Assembly: GCA_947481115.1 (NCBI GenBank)
Contig: CANKEI010000001.1
Span: 1 to 41,571 of the forward strand
Length of the DNA stretch: 41,571 nucleotides
Source of the DNA: a bacterium
GTDB lineage: Bacteria > Babelota > Babeliae > Babelales > JABDEC01
Direction: 5' to 3'
This document shows positions 32,471-41,078 of the stretch, piece after piece. A program made the position numbers and the translations under genes. How positions within the stretch are numbered: the first letter of the stretch is position 1; the number at the start of each line of letters is the position of its first letter. Under the pieces are notes generated by a model that was given only the letters and a program-made list of their open reading frames with translations, had not been told where the DNA came from and ran no database searches.

Positions 32471-34366
32471 ATGGGAAAAAAAATTATTGGTATTGATTTA
32501 GGTACCACTAACTCGGTCGTTTCTTTCATGGAAGGTGGTTCGCCTAAAGTAATTCCTAACAAGGACGGCTCTAATACTACACCTTCAGTAGTAGCTTTTA
32601 CCAAAGACGGCAAACGCCTCGTTGGTACACTGGCTAAACGTCAAGCGATTACTAATCCAGAAAACACTATTTACTCTGCTAAAAGATTTATCGGCCAAAA
32701 ATATGACGATGTCAAAACTGAAGCCGCTAAGATGCCATACACCGTAGTTAAACGCGCCAATGGCGAAGTTGGAATTATGGCCCAGGGTAAAGAATATACT
32801 TCACAAGAAATCTCAGCCGCGATTTTAGCACAGCTAAAAGAGATCGCCGAAGATTATATCGGTGAAACAGTCACTGAAGCTGTGATCACAGTCCCAGCTT
32901 ATTTCAATGACGCTGAACGTCAGGCTACTAAAGATGCCGGCAAAATTGCTGGCTTAGATGTTAAACGGATTATTAACGAACCAACTGCTGCTGCGCTAGC
33001 ATATGGCGAAGATAAGAAGAAAAACGGGATTATAGCCGTTTTTGACTTCGGTGGCGGTACTTTTGACGTTTCAATCTTAGATATCAATGATGGTATGATC
33101 GAAGTTAAATCAACCAACGGTGACACTCACTTAGGTGGCGACGATATTGACCAACACTTGATTGATTATATTATCGCTGAGTTTAAAAAAGAACATGGCA
33201 TTGATTTAGCCCAAGATAAAATGGCACTTCAACGCTTAAAAGAAGCGGCTGAAAAAGCTAAAAAAGAGCTTTCATCACTGAGCGAAACTGAAATTAGTTT
33301 GCCATATATTACCGCAGACGCTACCGGACCTAAACATCTAAGTTTAAAGATTTCACGCGCTAAACTTGAATCACTCTGTGCTGACATCTTTCAACGCTTG
33401 CTAATTCCATGCAAGAATGCCCTAGCTGATGCCAAAATACCTAAAGAAAAAATCGACGAAGTTTTACTAGTCGGTGGCTCAACTAGAATTCCTAAAGTTC
33501 AAGAGCTAGTAAAAGAGTTCTTTGGCAAAGAACCTAATCGTTCCGTAAATCCTGACGAAGTAGTTTCAATTGGTGCTGCCATTCAGGGTGGTATCTTAGC
33601 TGGCGATGTCACAGATGTATTATTATTAGACGTTACGCCATTATCCCTAGGCATCGAAACTCAAGGTAGTATCGTAGCTAAGCTAATCGAACGTAATACT
33701 ACTATCCCAACTAAACGCTCACAAGTCTTCTCGACCGCTGAAGATAATCAAACTTCAGTTGATATTCGGGTTTTTCAAGGTGAACGTGAATTCGCTCGTG
33801 ATAATAAACTATTAGGTCAATTCAGACTAGATGGTATTCCAGCTGCCCCCCGCGGCATGCCACAAATCGAAGTTACTTTCGATATTGATGCCAACGGCAT
33901 CGTGCATGTGACTGCCAAAGACAAGGGTACTGGCAAAGAACATCGCATTACCATTTCTAATAGCGGTGGCCTATCTGATGCCGAAGTGCAACGTATGGTC
34001 AAAGAAGCCCAAGAGCATGCTGTAGAAGATCAGAAGGCACGCGAATTAATTGAAAAACGTAATCGTTTAGATGGTTTAATTTTAGAAATCGAAAAAACGG
34101 CGCACGAAAATAAAGACAAAATCGGCGCTGAAGAAATTCAGAAAGTCGAAGTTGCGCTAGAAAAAGCCCGCACAGTTCTAAAAGATAGCACTGATAATGC
34201 GGAACAAATTCAAGCGGCGACAGATGAGTTGATTCAGGCTTCGCATAAAGTAGCTGAGATTTTATATCAGCAGAAATCTGGTGAAGCCCCAGATCAAAAT
34301 AATTCTGGTGCAGATAATTCTGGCGACTCACAAGAGCCAATTGAACCAGAAGTGACTGAAAAATAG
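32471..34366 (+). CDS. dnaK: Chaperone DnaK (Hsp70)
   Basis: DnaK is the ATP-driven chaperone that, with DnaJ and GrpE, folds and protects proteins. The protein is 631 aa. The phosphate-1 motif IGIDLGTTNS is at the N-terminus, with NEPTAAALAYG, FDFGGGTFDVSI and LLVGGSTRIPKVQELV typical of Hsp70. The linker and substrate domain follow (DVLLLDVTPLSLGIETQG). The C-terminus ends in EVTEK, less acidic than usual but with an Asn/Ser/Gly-rich tail. AAGGGG lies 7 nt before the ATG. dnaJ and grpE are not in the window; an HspR-like regulator gene is 1.7 kb downstream. Confidence 0.98.
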   Translation: MGKKIIGIDLGTTNSVVSFMEGGSPKVIPNKDGSNTTPSVVAFTKDGKRLVGTLAKRQAITNPENTIYSAKRFIGQKYDDVKTEAAKMPYTVVKRANGEVGIMAQGKEYTSQEISAAILAQLKEIAEDYIGETVTEAVITVPAYFNDAERQATKDAGKIAGLDVKRIINEPTAAALAYGEDKKKNGIIAVFDFGGGTFDVSILDINDGMIEVKSTNGDTHLGGDDIDQHLIDYIIAEFKKEHGIDLAQDKMALQRLKEAAEKAKKELSSLSETEISLPYITADATGPKHLSLKISRAKLESLCADIFQRLLIPCKNALADAKIPKEKIDEVLLVGGSTRIPKVQELVKEFFGKEPNRSVNPDEVVSIGAAIQGGILAGDVTDVLLLDVTPLSLGIETQGSIVAKLIERNTTIPTKRSQVFSTAEDNQTSVDIRVFQGEREFARDNKLLGQFRLDGIPAAPRGMPQIEVTFDIDANGIVHVTAKDKGTGKEHRITISNSGGLSDAEVQRMVKEAQEHAVEDQKARELIEKRNRLDGLILEIEKTAHENKDKIGAEEIQKVEVALEKARTVLKDSTDNAEQIQAATDELIQASHKVAEILYQQKSGEAPDQNNSGADNSGDSQEPIEPEVTEK

Positions 34367-34392
34367 TCTAGGACTAAAATTAGACTAAAATT

Positions 34393-34431
34393 AATAGCGA
34401 GCGGGAATTGATTAAGTTCTCGCTCGCTATT
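34393..34431. terminator. Bidirectional terminator between dnaK and the DUF378 gene
   Basis: A 15-bp stem (one G-T pair), AATAGCGAGCGGGAA (34393-34407) with TTCTCGCTCGCTATT (34417-34431), lies between convergent genes. T-rich sequence follows on the minus side (AATTTTAGTC); the plus side has only a weak T content. Confidence 0.7.
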
Positions 34432-34455
34432 ATAAAAATATTATCGCAAGTGTGA

Positions 34456-34683
34456 CTACTTACAGCAACATTTACAACCAGTTACTAGCTGATATAAACC
34501 AATTACACCGGCTAGGCCAATCGCAATTTGTAACGGCTTCAGTAGCATTGGGGCATATTGTTGCACCAAGCCACCCTGAAAAACATTAATTCCGAAAGCT
34601 AATAAACCTACCGCAATCGCACCAGCTACTAATAAAACATCCGCAATAACGTACACGCTTCTTTCAATCATACCCTTGTTCAT
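34456..34683 (-). CDS. DUF378-family small membrane protein (75 aa)
   Basis: From ATG 34683, with AGGAG 6 nt upstream, the protein has two membrane spans (YVIADVLLVAGAIAVGLLAF and LQIAIGLAGVIGLYQLV) separated by a short loop. This is the layout of DUF378/YuzA proteins, whose function is unknown. It ends in an unusual Cys/Lys tail (TGCKCCCK), which could bind metal or be modified. The longer frame to 34728 has no ribosome binding site. Confidence 0.7.
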   Translation of the reverse strand: MNKGMIERSVYVIADVLLVAGAIAVGLLAFGINVFQGGLVQQYAPMLLKPLQIAIGLAGVIGLYQLVTGCKCCCK

Positions 34684-34883
34684 CGACATCTCCTTATTTT
34701 GTGTCAGAGTTTGAACATTTAAAACCACACCTAAGTTTTAACAATGAAAATGGGTTTTTTGCAAGAAGTTACAAATTCACAAGCAGTTTTTGTGAAAAAA
34801 GGGTATATTTTTACTAAATAAACTAGAATAAATAAACTAGAAAATTTCAACTATTAATCTTGTAAATATACATAAGGGCATAT

Positions 34884-35999
34884 ATGAGTATCAAAGTTGG
34901 CTTAGTAGGACTGCCTAACGTGGGCAAATCTACTTTGTTTAATGCATTAACCAAATCTAACGTGCCCGCAGAAAATTATGCTTTTTGTACAATCGATCCT
35001 CATCTAGCAACTACCAATGTACCTGATCCACGCTCTGAGCAACTCTTAAAGCTTTATAATTCTACTAAAATTATTCCTTCACAAATCAATTTTGTGGATA
35101 TCGCAGGCCTCGTTAAAGGCGCAGCCTCTGGTGAAGGTCTAGGCAATCAATTCTTAGGCCACATTCGTGAAGTAGATCTAATTTTATATGTCTTACGTTG
35201 CTTCGACGATGTTAATATTATTCGTGATTCTGAAGTAGATCCACTCTCAGACTATGAGATTATCGCTACAGAATTAGTTTTAAAAGATTTAGAAAGTATC
35301 AGTAAGCGCTTAGAAAAATTACCTAAATTATTGCGCACTGCTGCAAGTAGCCCCAAAGAAAAATTAATTTTAGAGCAAGAGCAAGCATTCTTAGTTAAAT
35401 TAAATAAGCTCTGTGACACTGGCAACTTAGTTGAAATTACTAAATTTGTACGCGCTAACCAAGCGGCTAACACCCTGCCCTTACTCTGCACGAAAAATTT
35501 TTTAGTGATCGCCAATTTAACTGAAAGTGACTTAGACGGTAAAGCTTGGCAGCAAAATAAATATTATCAGACTTTGATCCAACATTTTGGTGCTGATCGC
35601 GTCATTCCAGTTTGCGCCAAGATCGAATACGAACTCTCACAGTTAGACAACCCAGAAGAAGTGGCCGAGTTAGCCAACATGATGGGCTTAGAAGGTTCTG
35701 GCTTAGATCGCATTATTTCTGCGGCTTATAAAAACTTGGGCTTAATTACGTTCTTTACTTGCGGCCCAAAAGAGATTCACGCTTGGCCCATTCCAGCTGG
35801 AATTACCATTCGCCAAGCTGCAGGCGAAATCCACTCTGATTTAGAACGTGGATTTATCTGTGCCGAAATCTTCAATTGCGAAGATCTTTTTAAAGCCGGT
35901 TCGATTAATACACTCCGCGATTCTGGCAAGTTACGTACCGAAGGCCAAGGCTATATCGTCCAAGATGGCGATATTGTTAACGTAAGATTTAATGTTTAA
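34884..35999 (+). CDS. ychF: Ribosome-binding ATPase YchF/OLA1
   Basis: YchF is an Obg-related P-loop protein that prefers ATP and binds ribosomes, acting in stress responses. The protein is 371 aa (family about 363). G1 GLPNVGKST is at 9-17, the switch region ENYAFCTIDP follows, G3 DIAGLVKGA is near 69-77, and a coiled-coil insert lies around 130-170. The C-terminal TGS-like domain ends GYIVQDGDIVNVRFNV. It is 56 nt before an HspR-like gene in the same orientation. Confidence 0.97.
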   Translation: MSIKVGLVGLPNVGKSTLFNALTKSNVPAENYAFCTIDPHLATTNVPDPRSEQLLKLYNSTKIIPSQINFVDIAGLVKGAASGEGLGNQFLGHIREVDLILYVLRCFDDVNIIRDSEVDPLSDYEIIATELVLKDLESISKRLEKLPKLLRTAASSPKEKLILEQEQAFLVKLNKLCDTGNLVEITKFVRANQAANTLPLLCTKNFLVIANLTESDLDGKAWQQNKYYQTLIQHFGADRVIPVCAKIEYELSQLDNPEEVAELANMMGLEGSGLDRIISAAYKNLGLITFFTCGPKEIHAWPIPAGITIRQAAGEIHSDLERGFICAEIFNCEDLFKAGSINTLRDSGKLRTEGQGYIVQDGDIVNVRFNV

Positions 36000-36021
36000 T
36001 TTTAAGAGTTAATTTTATATC

Positions 36022-36050
36022 TTGAGTTTTATTTGAGTTTTTATTTGAGT
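36022..36050 (+). promoter_or_regulatory. Three TTGAGT direct repeats before the HspR-like gene
   Basis: TTGAGT occurs at 36022-36027 (with a preceding C), 36033-36038 and 36045-36050, spaced 11 and 12 bp, about one helix turn. CTTGAGT is the half-site of the HAIR element bound by actinobacterial HspR. The last copy is 5 nt from the ATG. Confidence 0.5.
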
Positions 36051-36055
36051 TTTTT

Positions 36056-36478
36056 ATGGATAACAAGAAAAATTATCTTTCGATTTCTGCTGTAGCAAAA
36101 ATGTTTACGGTGCATCAGCAAACGATTCGCTTTTATGAAAAAGAAGGCCTAATTACGCCGAAGCGTTCGGCTGGCAATACACGTATGTTTTCAGAAGCAG
36201 ATATTCAACGATTAGAAGAAATTATCTATTATACGCACCAGCTGGGCATTAATTTATCCGGAGTTGAACTAATTTTAAAATTAAAAACTCAAATAGAGCA
36301 ACTACAAGCTACCATGAACCAAGCTTTTATCGAAACTCAAGCCCAATTAAATTTAGAAGTAGAAAATTCTAAACGCACAATTGAACATAGTGCAAAGCAG
36401 TTAACACGCCTAAAAAAATCTCAGAAACAAAAAACGGTTGACAGTAACCCATGGGATATGAAGTATGATGAGCAGTAG
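36056..36478 (+). CDS. hspR: HspR-like MerR-family regulator
   Basis: This 140-aa protein has an N-terminal MerR winged helix (ISAVAKMFTVHQQTIRFYEKEGL, residues 10-32, then GNTRMFSEADIQRLEEI) and the segment LGINLSGVELILKLK typical of HspR. HspR represses dnaK and other heat-shock genes by binding HAIR sites and uses DnaK as co-repressor in actinobacteria. A C-terminal coiled coil follows. Three TTGAGT half-site-like repeats precede the start codon and no good ribosome binding site is seen. dnaK lies 1.7 kb upstream. HspR identity is an inference from the helix motif. Confidence 0.8.
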   Translation: MDNKKNYLSISAVAKMFTVHQQTIRFYEKEGLITPKRSAGNTRMFSEADIQRLEEIIYYTHQLGINLSGVELILKLKTQIEQLQATMNQAFIETQAQLNLEVENSKRTIEHSAKQLTRLKKSQKQKTVDSNPWDMKYDEQ

Positions 36479-36512
36479 TAGTTTAACCGGCATTAAACTG
36501 TAGAGGTCCCGC

Positions 36513-36974
36513 ATGGCGAAAAAACCAAATTTATTACAAAATGAAGAGCAGATCGTACTATCTTACGAACTATTACAGTTAATGGATTGGCTAATGCAAT
36601 ATGAAGCCGAAGGTCTTAAAAAATTAATTTCTAAAGCTTTTAAACGCGGCTTATCACGTAATTTTAATCGGACAGTTGACAGTCAAAATCTATCTGCACT
36701 TTCATCGGACACCGTGGCTAATTTTATTTCGTTATTAGAACTACTTTTAGTAGAAACGGGCGCTGAACAAGCTAGTCAAAGTTCGCTGAATCGTGACTTG
36801 CTGCCAGAATTGGATCATATTGACTTGTCCAGCTGTCACTACTCCGTAATTCAGTCTAGTGCTGAAATCGCTTTTTCTAAAAAAGAAAAAAATCCCAGCG
36901 AGAACACTCAGGAATTATTATATAAAGAGCTTTTAAAACGCTGGAAACCCCATAAAAAACAACCTGAGAATTAA
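36513..36974 (+). CDS. Unrecognised helical cytoplasmic protein (153 aa)
   Basis: The start has GAGGT 5 nt upstream. No signal peptide or membrane span is present. The N-terminal half (YELLQLMDWLMQYEAEGLKK) and the C-terminal stretch NTQELLYKELLKRWKPHKKQ are helical; the tail is Lys/Pro-rich and basic. It follows the HspR-like gene by 34 nt in the same orientation, so it may be co-transcribed. No family recognised. A 7-bp inverted repeat AGTTTAA/TTAAACT (36480-36499) lies between the two. Confidence 0.55.
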   Translation: MAKKPNLLQNEEQIVLSYELLQLMDWLMQYEAEGLKKLISKAFKRGLSRNFNRTVDSQNLSALSSDTVANFISLLELLLVETGAEQASQSSLNRDLLPELDHIDLSSCHYSVIQSSAEIAFSKKEKNPSENTQELLYKELLKRWKPHKKQPEN

Positions 36975-36999
36975 GCTTTTATTAAAAGATTTTATAACT

Positions 37000-37272
37000 T
37001 TAACTTTTTAGGCAGCGCCCTGTTTGATCACAGTTATAACCTGGGCAACATTGGCTATAAGACCATCGAGCTGTGTCACATAGTTCACTGCCACCAAGAC
37101 AGCGCCGACAAGTCGAGCTCGCATAGTCGCAGGTAAGATTATTATGAGTATTATTAGTAGTCAGACAGTCATGCGGACTATTACAAGCGGCCGCAACCGG
37201 TAAGGCTAATAATACATTGGGGCAATCAACCATCACTACTAAGCTAAGTAATATTACGTGCATGATTTTCAT
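37000..37272 (-). CDS. Cys-rich secreted mini-protein (90 aa)
   Basis: A signal peptide (MKIMHVILLSLVVMVDCPNVLLA) is followed by about 65 residues with ten cysteines: ACNSPHDC, LTCDY, TCRRC, ELCD, QCCPGYNCD and GRCLK. The spacing resembles compact EB-module or granulin-type disulfide folds and the CxxDxDC pattern of the protein at 37-849. It starts 1 nt after the end of the neighbouring secreted-protein gene, so it is the last gene of the 37000-39527 run. Function is unknown; binding or protease-inhibitor roles are guesses. Confidence 0.7.
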   Translation of the reverse strand: MKIMHVILLSLVVMVDCPNVLLALPVAAACNSPHDCLTTNNTHNNLTCDYASSTCRRCLGGSELCDTARWSYSQCCPGYNCDQTGRCLKS

Positions 37273-37273
37273 A

Positions 37274-37750
37274 TTAATGCCCTGCTTTCAAAGGAAGAAC
37301 GGAAAGCACAATATACTGACAGCAGTGCTTGGGCATCATTTCTTGACATAAAATATAAGATAAATCTTTAGCATCAACTGTAGGATCAGAAGTTAGTCCC
37401 TCACAAAAATCACATAATTTTTTAGCATAATGGTTAATGTTTAGCGTAAAATCTGCTTCACTTTCTGAAATCAAAGCTTGTGGATTTACACTACAAGCTG
37501 CAGCTGCATATGAACCATTAGCTAGCTCTGTGTCCCAAATCGTAAAAGAAGTATCAGTCGTAGAAATTGTCGTAGTACCTCCAGACTTAAGATTTTCGAT
37601 TTTTTTGGACGGTAACATGATTAAGTTTATCCGATTGGCTCCTGCCTGGCCGCCAGAAAGATCATTTGCTGTAAAATTAACTGTTACTATCGCAGCTTTA
37701 ATTAAACCTGTAAAATCTAGCAGCATAAAGACTAATAATAATTTTCTCAT
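37274..37750 (-). CDS. Secreted protein, beta-rich with C-terminal Cys cluster (158 aa)
   Basis: A signal peptide (MRKLLLVFMLLDFTGLIKA) is followed by a Thr/Ser-rich beta-like segment (VTVNFTANDL, STTDTSFTIWDT) and then a region with seven cysteines (AACSV, LCDFCEG, LCQE, HCCQY). GGGAG is 7 nt before the ATG. It is closely followed by the Cys-rich gene at 37000. No family recognised. It may have its own promoter in the 82 nt upstream or be read from the promoter at 39568-39597. Confidence 0.65.
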   Translation of the reverse strand: MRKLLLVFMLLDFTGLIKAAIVTVNFTANDLSGGQAGANRINLIMLPSKKIENLKSGGTTTISTTDTSFTIWDTELANGSYAAAACSVNPQALISESEADFTLNINHYAKKLCDFCEGLTSDPTVDAKDLSYILCQEMMPKHCCQYIVLSVLPLKAGH

Positions 37751-37832
37751 AACAACACTCCCACTTGCTTTCTAGTAAAATTATTAATCTTAAACATAAG
37801 TTTTTTATTTCAAACCCTCCAATACTCTACAA

Positions 37833-38315
37833 TTAATCTAACGCTATCAATTGATCCCTGAGATCTGTTAACAGATCTATAAGTCTTTCCCAATATAATT
37901 CCATATCAAGTATTAATTCTTCTCGATCACCAGTCTCAAAGGCTGCTTGAGTCGCTAGAAAAATTAGCTCTAAGTCTTCGATAGCACCTCTTAATTCATC
38001 CACATTGGCATTCAGTACCACCCTGCCAGGCATACCTGCCGGCAATGGCGCATCAAACTGCACTTCCATCGCTTCCAGCACATTCTTAAGATTATGCACT
38101 CGTTGTGCAATACCTGCTAAACTAGCTACATCCAACTCATCTGCCCCATACGCGGCTAACAACTGCGCATAAATACCAGCAAAATCGTGTATTACTGCTA
38201 ATGTGTCAGCTCGCACCACTCGCACTATCCGAATATCAGGATTATGCTGATTTAAAGCACACAATTTCTGAGAGCTAACAAATAGCAGCATTAAACCTAA
38301 TAACAATTTCTTCAC
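37833..38315 (-). CDS. Secreted acidic helical protein A (160 aa)
   Basis: The start is GTG 38315 (GTG AAG AAA), with GGG 7 nt upstream. A signal peptide (LLLGLMLLFVSSQKLCA) leads into an all-helical acidic protein rich in Leu, Ala, Asp and Glu (DELRGAIEDLELIFLATQAA; YWERLIDLLTDLRDQLIALD). It has no cysteine after the signal region. Its size, signal, acidity and helix pattern match the two genes just upstream, suggesting a diverged family. Function is unknown; a helical-bundle adhesin or effector is a guess. Confidence 0.7.
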   Translation of the reverse strand: MKKLLLGLMLLFVSSQKLCALNQHNPDIRIVRVVRADTLAVIHDFAGIYAQLLAAYGADELDVASLAGIAQRVHNLKNVLEAMEVQFDAPLPAGMPGRVVLNANVDELRGAIEDLELIFLATQAAFETGDREELILDMELYWERLIDLLTDLRDQLIALD

Positions 38316-38342
38316 AAACCTACCCTTTAAATTTAATTTAAA

Positions 38343-38921
38343 TCAATCTATAGCGGGTATAGCTAACCCTAACGGCATATCAGGCAACTGGGCATCAATA
38401 GCCATTAAAATTATATTCACCGCTTCTGCTGCTACTTCTTCTATTTCTTGTAAACGGTCTAAATTACCATTAGACACTTCTGCTAAAATTAATTCGATTT
38501 GATTTAGTGCTGCTATTGCATTCAAAACTTGCTGTAAACTAACTTGAATTATTGGCATTAAATCATCACCGTCTTCTGGAGCTAGTTCAGGCTCCGCTGC
38601 TAATCCTTCTTGTAATAGTGCCAGCACACCTTTGATCATGCCCACCTGTTCTATAAGTATCAGCATGTCTTCAGCCGGATATGGCTCAACTGCAAAATCG
38701 TAATCCATTAATTCAGGTAAAGACTCTGTTACCAGCAAATCCCACAGGTCAATTGCACCGTGCATTAAAACATTATTAACTTGCGCTGCTATCAGAACAT
38801 TCGCGTCCACAGCTAAGTTGGGTGCGCCATTTTCTGCTAAAGCCCAAAGATTTTTAGCTCCAACTGCACTTAACAGAACTATGGACCACACCATAAATTT
38901 TTTCATAAACATAATTTTCAT
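38343..38921 (-). CDS. Secreted acidic helical protein B (about 192 aa)
   Basis: Start choice is uncertain: ATG 38921 is 11 nt after GGAGG and TTG 38924 is 8 nt after it. The open frame begins at TTG 38930. The signal peptide contains FMVWSIVLLSAVGAKNLWA. The mature protein starts AENGAPNLAVD and is acidic and helical throughout (MIKGVLALLQEGLAAEPELA; AAEAVNIILMAIDAQLPDMP). Protein C upstream starts its mature part similarly (MEENGPVLDVV), which supports common descent. There are no cysteines in the mature region. Function is unknown. Confidence 0.7.
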   Translation of the reverse strand: MKIMFMKKFMVWSIVLLSAVGAKNLWALAENGAPNLAVDANVLIAAQVNNVLMHGAIDLWDLLVTESLPELMDYDFAVEPYPAEDMLILIEQVGMIKGVLALLQEGLAAEPELAPEDGDDLMPIIQVSLQQVLNAIAALNQIELILAEVSNGNLDRLQEIEEVAAEAVNIILMAIDAQLPDMPLGLAIPAID

Positions 38922-38957
38922 CAAGTTCAAATCCTCCAGTTAATATTATAAATAAAA

Positions 38958-39527
38958 TCAATGACCATGCAGTTGTGGCATAATTACCTCAAATATATGA
39001 TCTATTCTGTGCAACAAACTATTATCATCCCAGACGATATCTAACAAATCGTCATGCTCCAAAATATCTGCATCTAACAAGTTTATCGCAATTAAGTTAT
39101 CAATAGTCTGCAAAATATTATTAGCCGCCCCTACCGCCTGATTTAAAAGCGCCGGATCAAAGTGGATATTCACTAAACCTAACGCCGCTGGCACCGCCAC
39201 TGGCGCTATTAGCTGCACAGCTAAATTATTAGCTAAATCATTAAAAAAATTTCTAACCACTAAAACTCTTGGCCTAATCGCAGCTAATGGTATCACATCT
39301 GCATGCATACCAAATATATTTATGGGCGCTCCGGCAACATTAAAATTAAAAAAATCATATACCCGCCCAAAGTTATTCCTAGCCACGAGTACTTGGGCGC
39401 GGGAAACGGCCAGTACTACATCTAGCACTGGACCATTTTCTTCCATGGCTGAAAGCTCACTGTTATCTAAGACACCTAATGTGCTCAAGCAGAGTATTAA
39501 TCTCAAAACAAACTGCTTCACAGACAT
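38958..39527 (-). CDS. Secreted helical protein C (189 aa)
   Basis: ATG 39527 is only 2 nt from AGGGG, whereas an in-frame GTG at 39521 (GTG AAG, as in protein A) has ideal 8-nt spacing and may be the real start. The signal peptide contains FVLRLILCLSTLGVLDNSELSA. The mature part starts EENGPVLDVV and has hydrophobic helices (AVQLIAPVAVPAALGLVNIH) and a His/Asp-rich C-terminus. It is the first gene of the secreted-protein run and lies just after the shared-type promoter at 39568-39597. Function is unknown. Confidence 0.7.
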   Translation of the reverse strand: MSVKQFVLRLILCLSTLGVLDNSELSAMEENGPVLDVVLAVSRAQVLVARNNFGRVYDFFNFNVAGAPINIFGMHADVIPLAAIRPRVLVVRNFFNDLANNLAVQLIAPVAVPAALGLVNIHFDPALLNQAVGAANNILQTIDNLIAINLLDADILEHDDLLDIVWDDNSLLHRIDHIFEVIMPQLHGH

Positions 39528-39550
39528 AACCCCTATTTTAGTCTAAATAT

Positions 39551-39597
39551 ATTCTTACTGTAACCTTAGCTTACTAAACCTGATATTCCAAAAACAA
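39551..39597 (-). promoter_or_regulatory. Promoter of the secreted-protein operon (shared motif)
   Basis: On the minus strand TTGTTT (39592-39597), an 18-bp spacer and TAAGCT (39568-39573) are followed directly by AAGGTTACAGTAAGAAT (39551-39567). The same spacing and downstream box occur before the gene at 1731-2060. Confidence 0.6.
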
Positions 39598-39784
39598 GAG
39601 TTCTATGTAAAAAATTACTAAATATTAAATATAAACCTGTAGATAACTATAAATCGCGTCTCCTGGCTCTAAGAATCCTGTTTTAACTTGTTTTAGCTAA
39701 CTTTTAGCTGCTTGCTGGGATTACTAAAAAAATATTACTGCTGCTATACTTAAAATATAAAAAATTAAGCTTAGGTGTAATCGC

Positions 39785-40612
39785 TTGAAACTAAAAATCA
39801 TATATCTAATTTTACCCTTAATTTTAACTGGCTGTGTCGGTTTTCCAGAATGGACCAACATGACTTTTTATCAGGCTGACAATATTAATCCAGCCTATTG
39901 GCTTAAATGGCGCCAAAATATTCGTACTACTAGAGTTTACAATGGGTTTAGTACTACTGGGATTTTCGATGTTCTACTGGTCCCTACTAGCACGCCTAAG
40001 CACGGCTATGTTTTTTATGTCTTGGCTTATGCACCATACATGTATGATCAAATGTTATGGACTGATGAGCCACCCAATGTACGCGGCTGGAATATTAGCT
40101 TACAACTTGGCGCAGATTGTTATCGACCTTCAGTATTAACCTCAGTGGCATTACCAGGTAAATATCAGTTAGCTTTTGGAAATAGATTTAATAAGCACAA
40201 GCAAGTTTATCTAGTCGGCTTTGATTTAAAACCCCAAAATTTAATAAATAATAATAATAATAGCACGGGTGACAGTAATAATATTAGCCCCAGCCCAGAC
40301 AACTTAAATAATTTAAATCATAGTCGCTACTTACAGCACAATCAAAGTAGCTGTGCTGCGCCTGAAACGCGCGACAAACTAGCAATTTGCAAACAAGTTG
40401 AACAAGAATTAGTTATTATAGATATGCCAGCCAACTCAGAACTACTTAAAACTGCTAAACTAGCACGCCCAGAACAGCTAATAGTTAGTATTAAACTTAG
40501 ATCACTACAACAAGCTGCTGTCTTACATTGGGCCCCGGGAAATTACCAGCTATGCGATCAAACCAATGATGAATGTGATCCGGCTGAATTTTTATTACGA
40601 GTACGAAAATGA
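39785..40612 (+). CDS. Lipoprotein of unknown function (275 aa)
   Basis: The start is TTG 39785 with AGGTG 7 nt upstream. The lipoprotein signal ends in LTGC (14-17); Val follows the Cys, so the outer membrane is the expected site. The mature protein has a beta-like, Trp/Tyr-rich first half (WTDEPPNVRGWNISLQLGAD) and an Asn/Ser-rich low-complexity linker around residues 155-180, encoded by AAT repeats. The C-terminal part has several cysteines (SCAAPE, LAICKQ, QLCDQTNDECD). No family recognised. It overlaps rpiB by 4 nt, so it is co-transcribed with it. Confidence 0.8.
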   Translation: MKLKIIYLILPLILTGCVGFPEWTNMTFYQADNINPAYWLKWRQNIRTTRVYNGFSTTGIFDVLLVPTSTPKHGYVFYVLAYAPYMYDQMLWTDEPPNVRGWNISLQLGADCYRPSVLTSVALPGKYQLAFGNRFNKHKQVYLVGFDLKPQNLINNNNNSTGDSNNISPSPDNLNNLNHSRYLQHNQSSCAAPETRDKLAICKQVEQELVIIDMPANSELLKTAKLARPEQLIVSIKLRSLQQAAVLHWAPGNYQLCDQTNDECDPAEFLLRVRK

Positions 40613-41061
40613 GTTTAAGCATTGCTATTGGCGCGGATCATCGCGGCTATGAACTAAAAAAATTTATTATCGCAAAAATTGCCCCAGAAAAAATTATTGG
40701 GAAAGAAATTATTTGGCTAGATCAGGGCTGTGATAATAATTTAACTTGCGATTATCCAGAATTCACTAATAAAGTTTGCCAGCAGCTTTTAACTAACCAA
40801 GCTGATCTGGGAATCTTAATTTGCGGCTCGGGCATTGGCATGTCGATCGCAGCTAATCGTTATCCCAAAATTTATGCTGGCCTAGTTTGGAATACTGAGC
40901 TCGCCCAAAAAGCTAAAGCCGATAACAACTGTAATGTTTTAGTTTTACCCGCTGATTTTCTAACTCCAGAACTAACTTTAGAAATTATTAAGATCTGGTT
41001 AAACACTAAATTTAAAGCCGGTAAATACCAAGCTCGCTTAAACAATCTAGATTTAATTTAA
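40609..41061 (+). CDS. rpiB: Ribose-5-phosphate isomerase B
   Basis: RpiB interconverts ribose 5-phosphate and ribulose 5-phosphate in the pentose phosphate pathway. The 150-aa length fits. IAIGADHRGYELKKFI at the N-terminus and ILICGSGIGMSIAANRYPKI with the catalytic Cys are family hallmarks; the NNCNVLVLPADFLTPE stretch follows. It overlaps the lipoprotein gene by ATGA. The window's last gene begins 17 nt downstream, so the three may form an operon. Confidence 0.96.
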   Translation: MSLSIAIGADHRGYELKKFIIAKIAPEKIIGKEIIWLDQGCDNNLTCDYPEFTNKVCQQLLTNQADLGILICGSGIGMSIAANRYPKIYAGLVWNTELAQKAKADNNCNVLVLPADFLTPELTLEIIKIWLNTKFKAGKYQARLNNLDLI

Positions 41062-41078
41062 AAATTCGAAACTCGCAT

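Noticed and set aside
40240..40320. AAT repeats as a microsatellite element
   Set aside because: They encode an in-frame Asn-rich linker of the lipoprotein and are interrupted; no separate function is supported.
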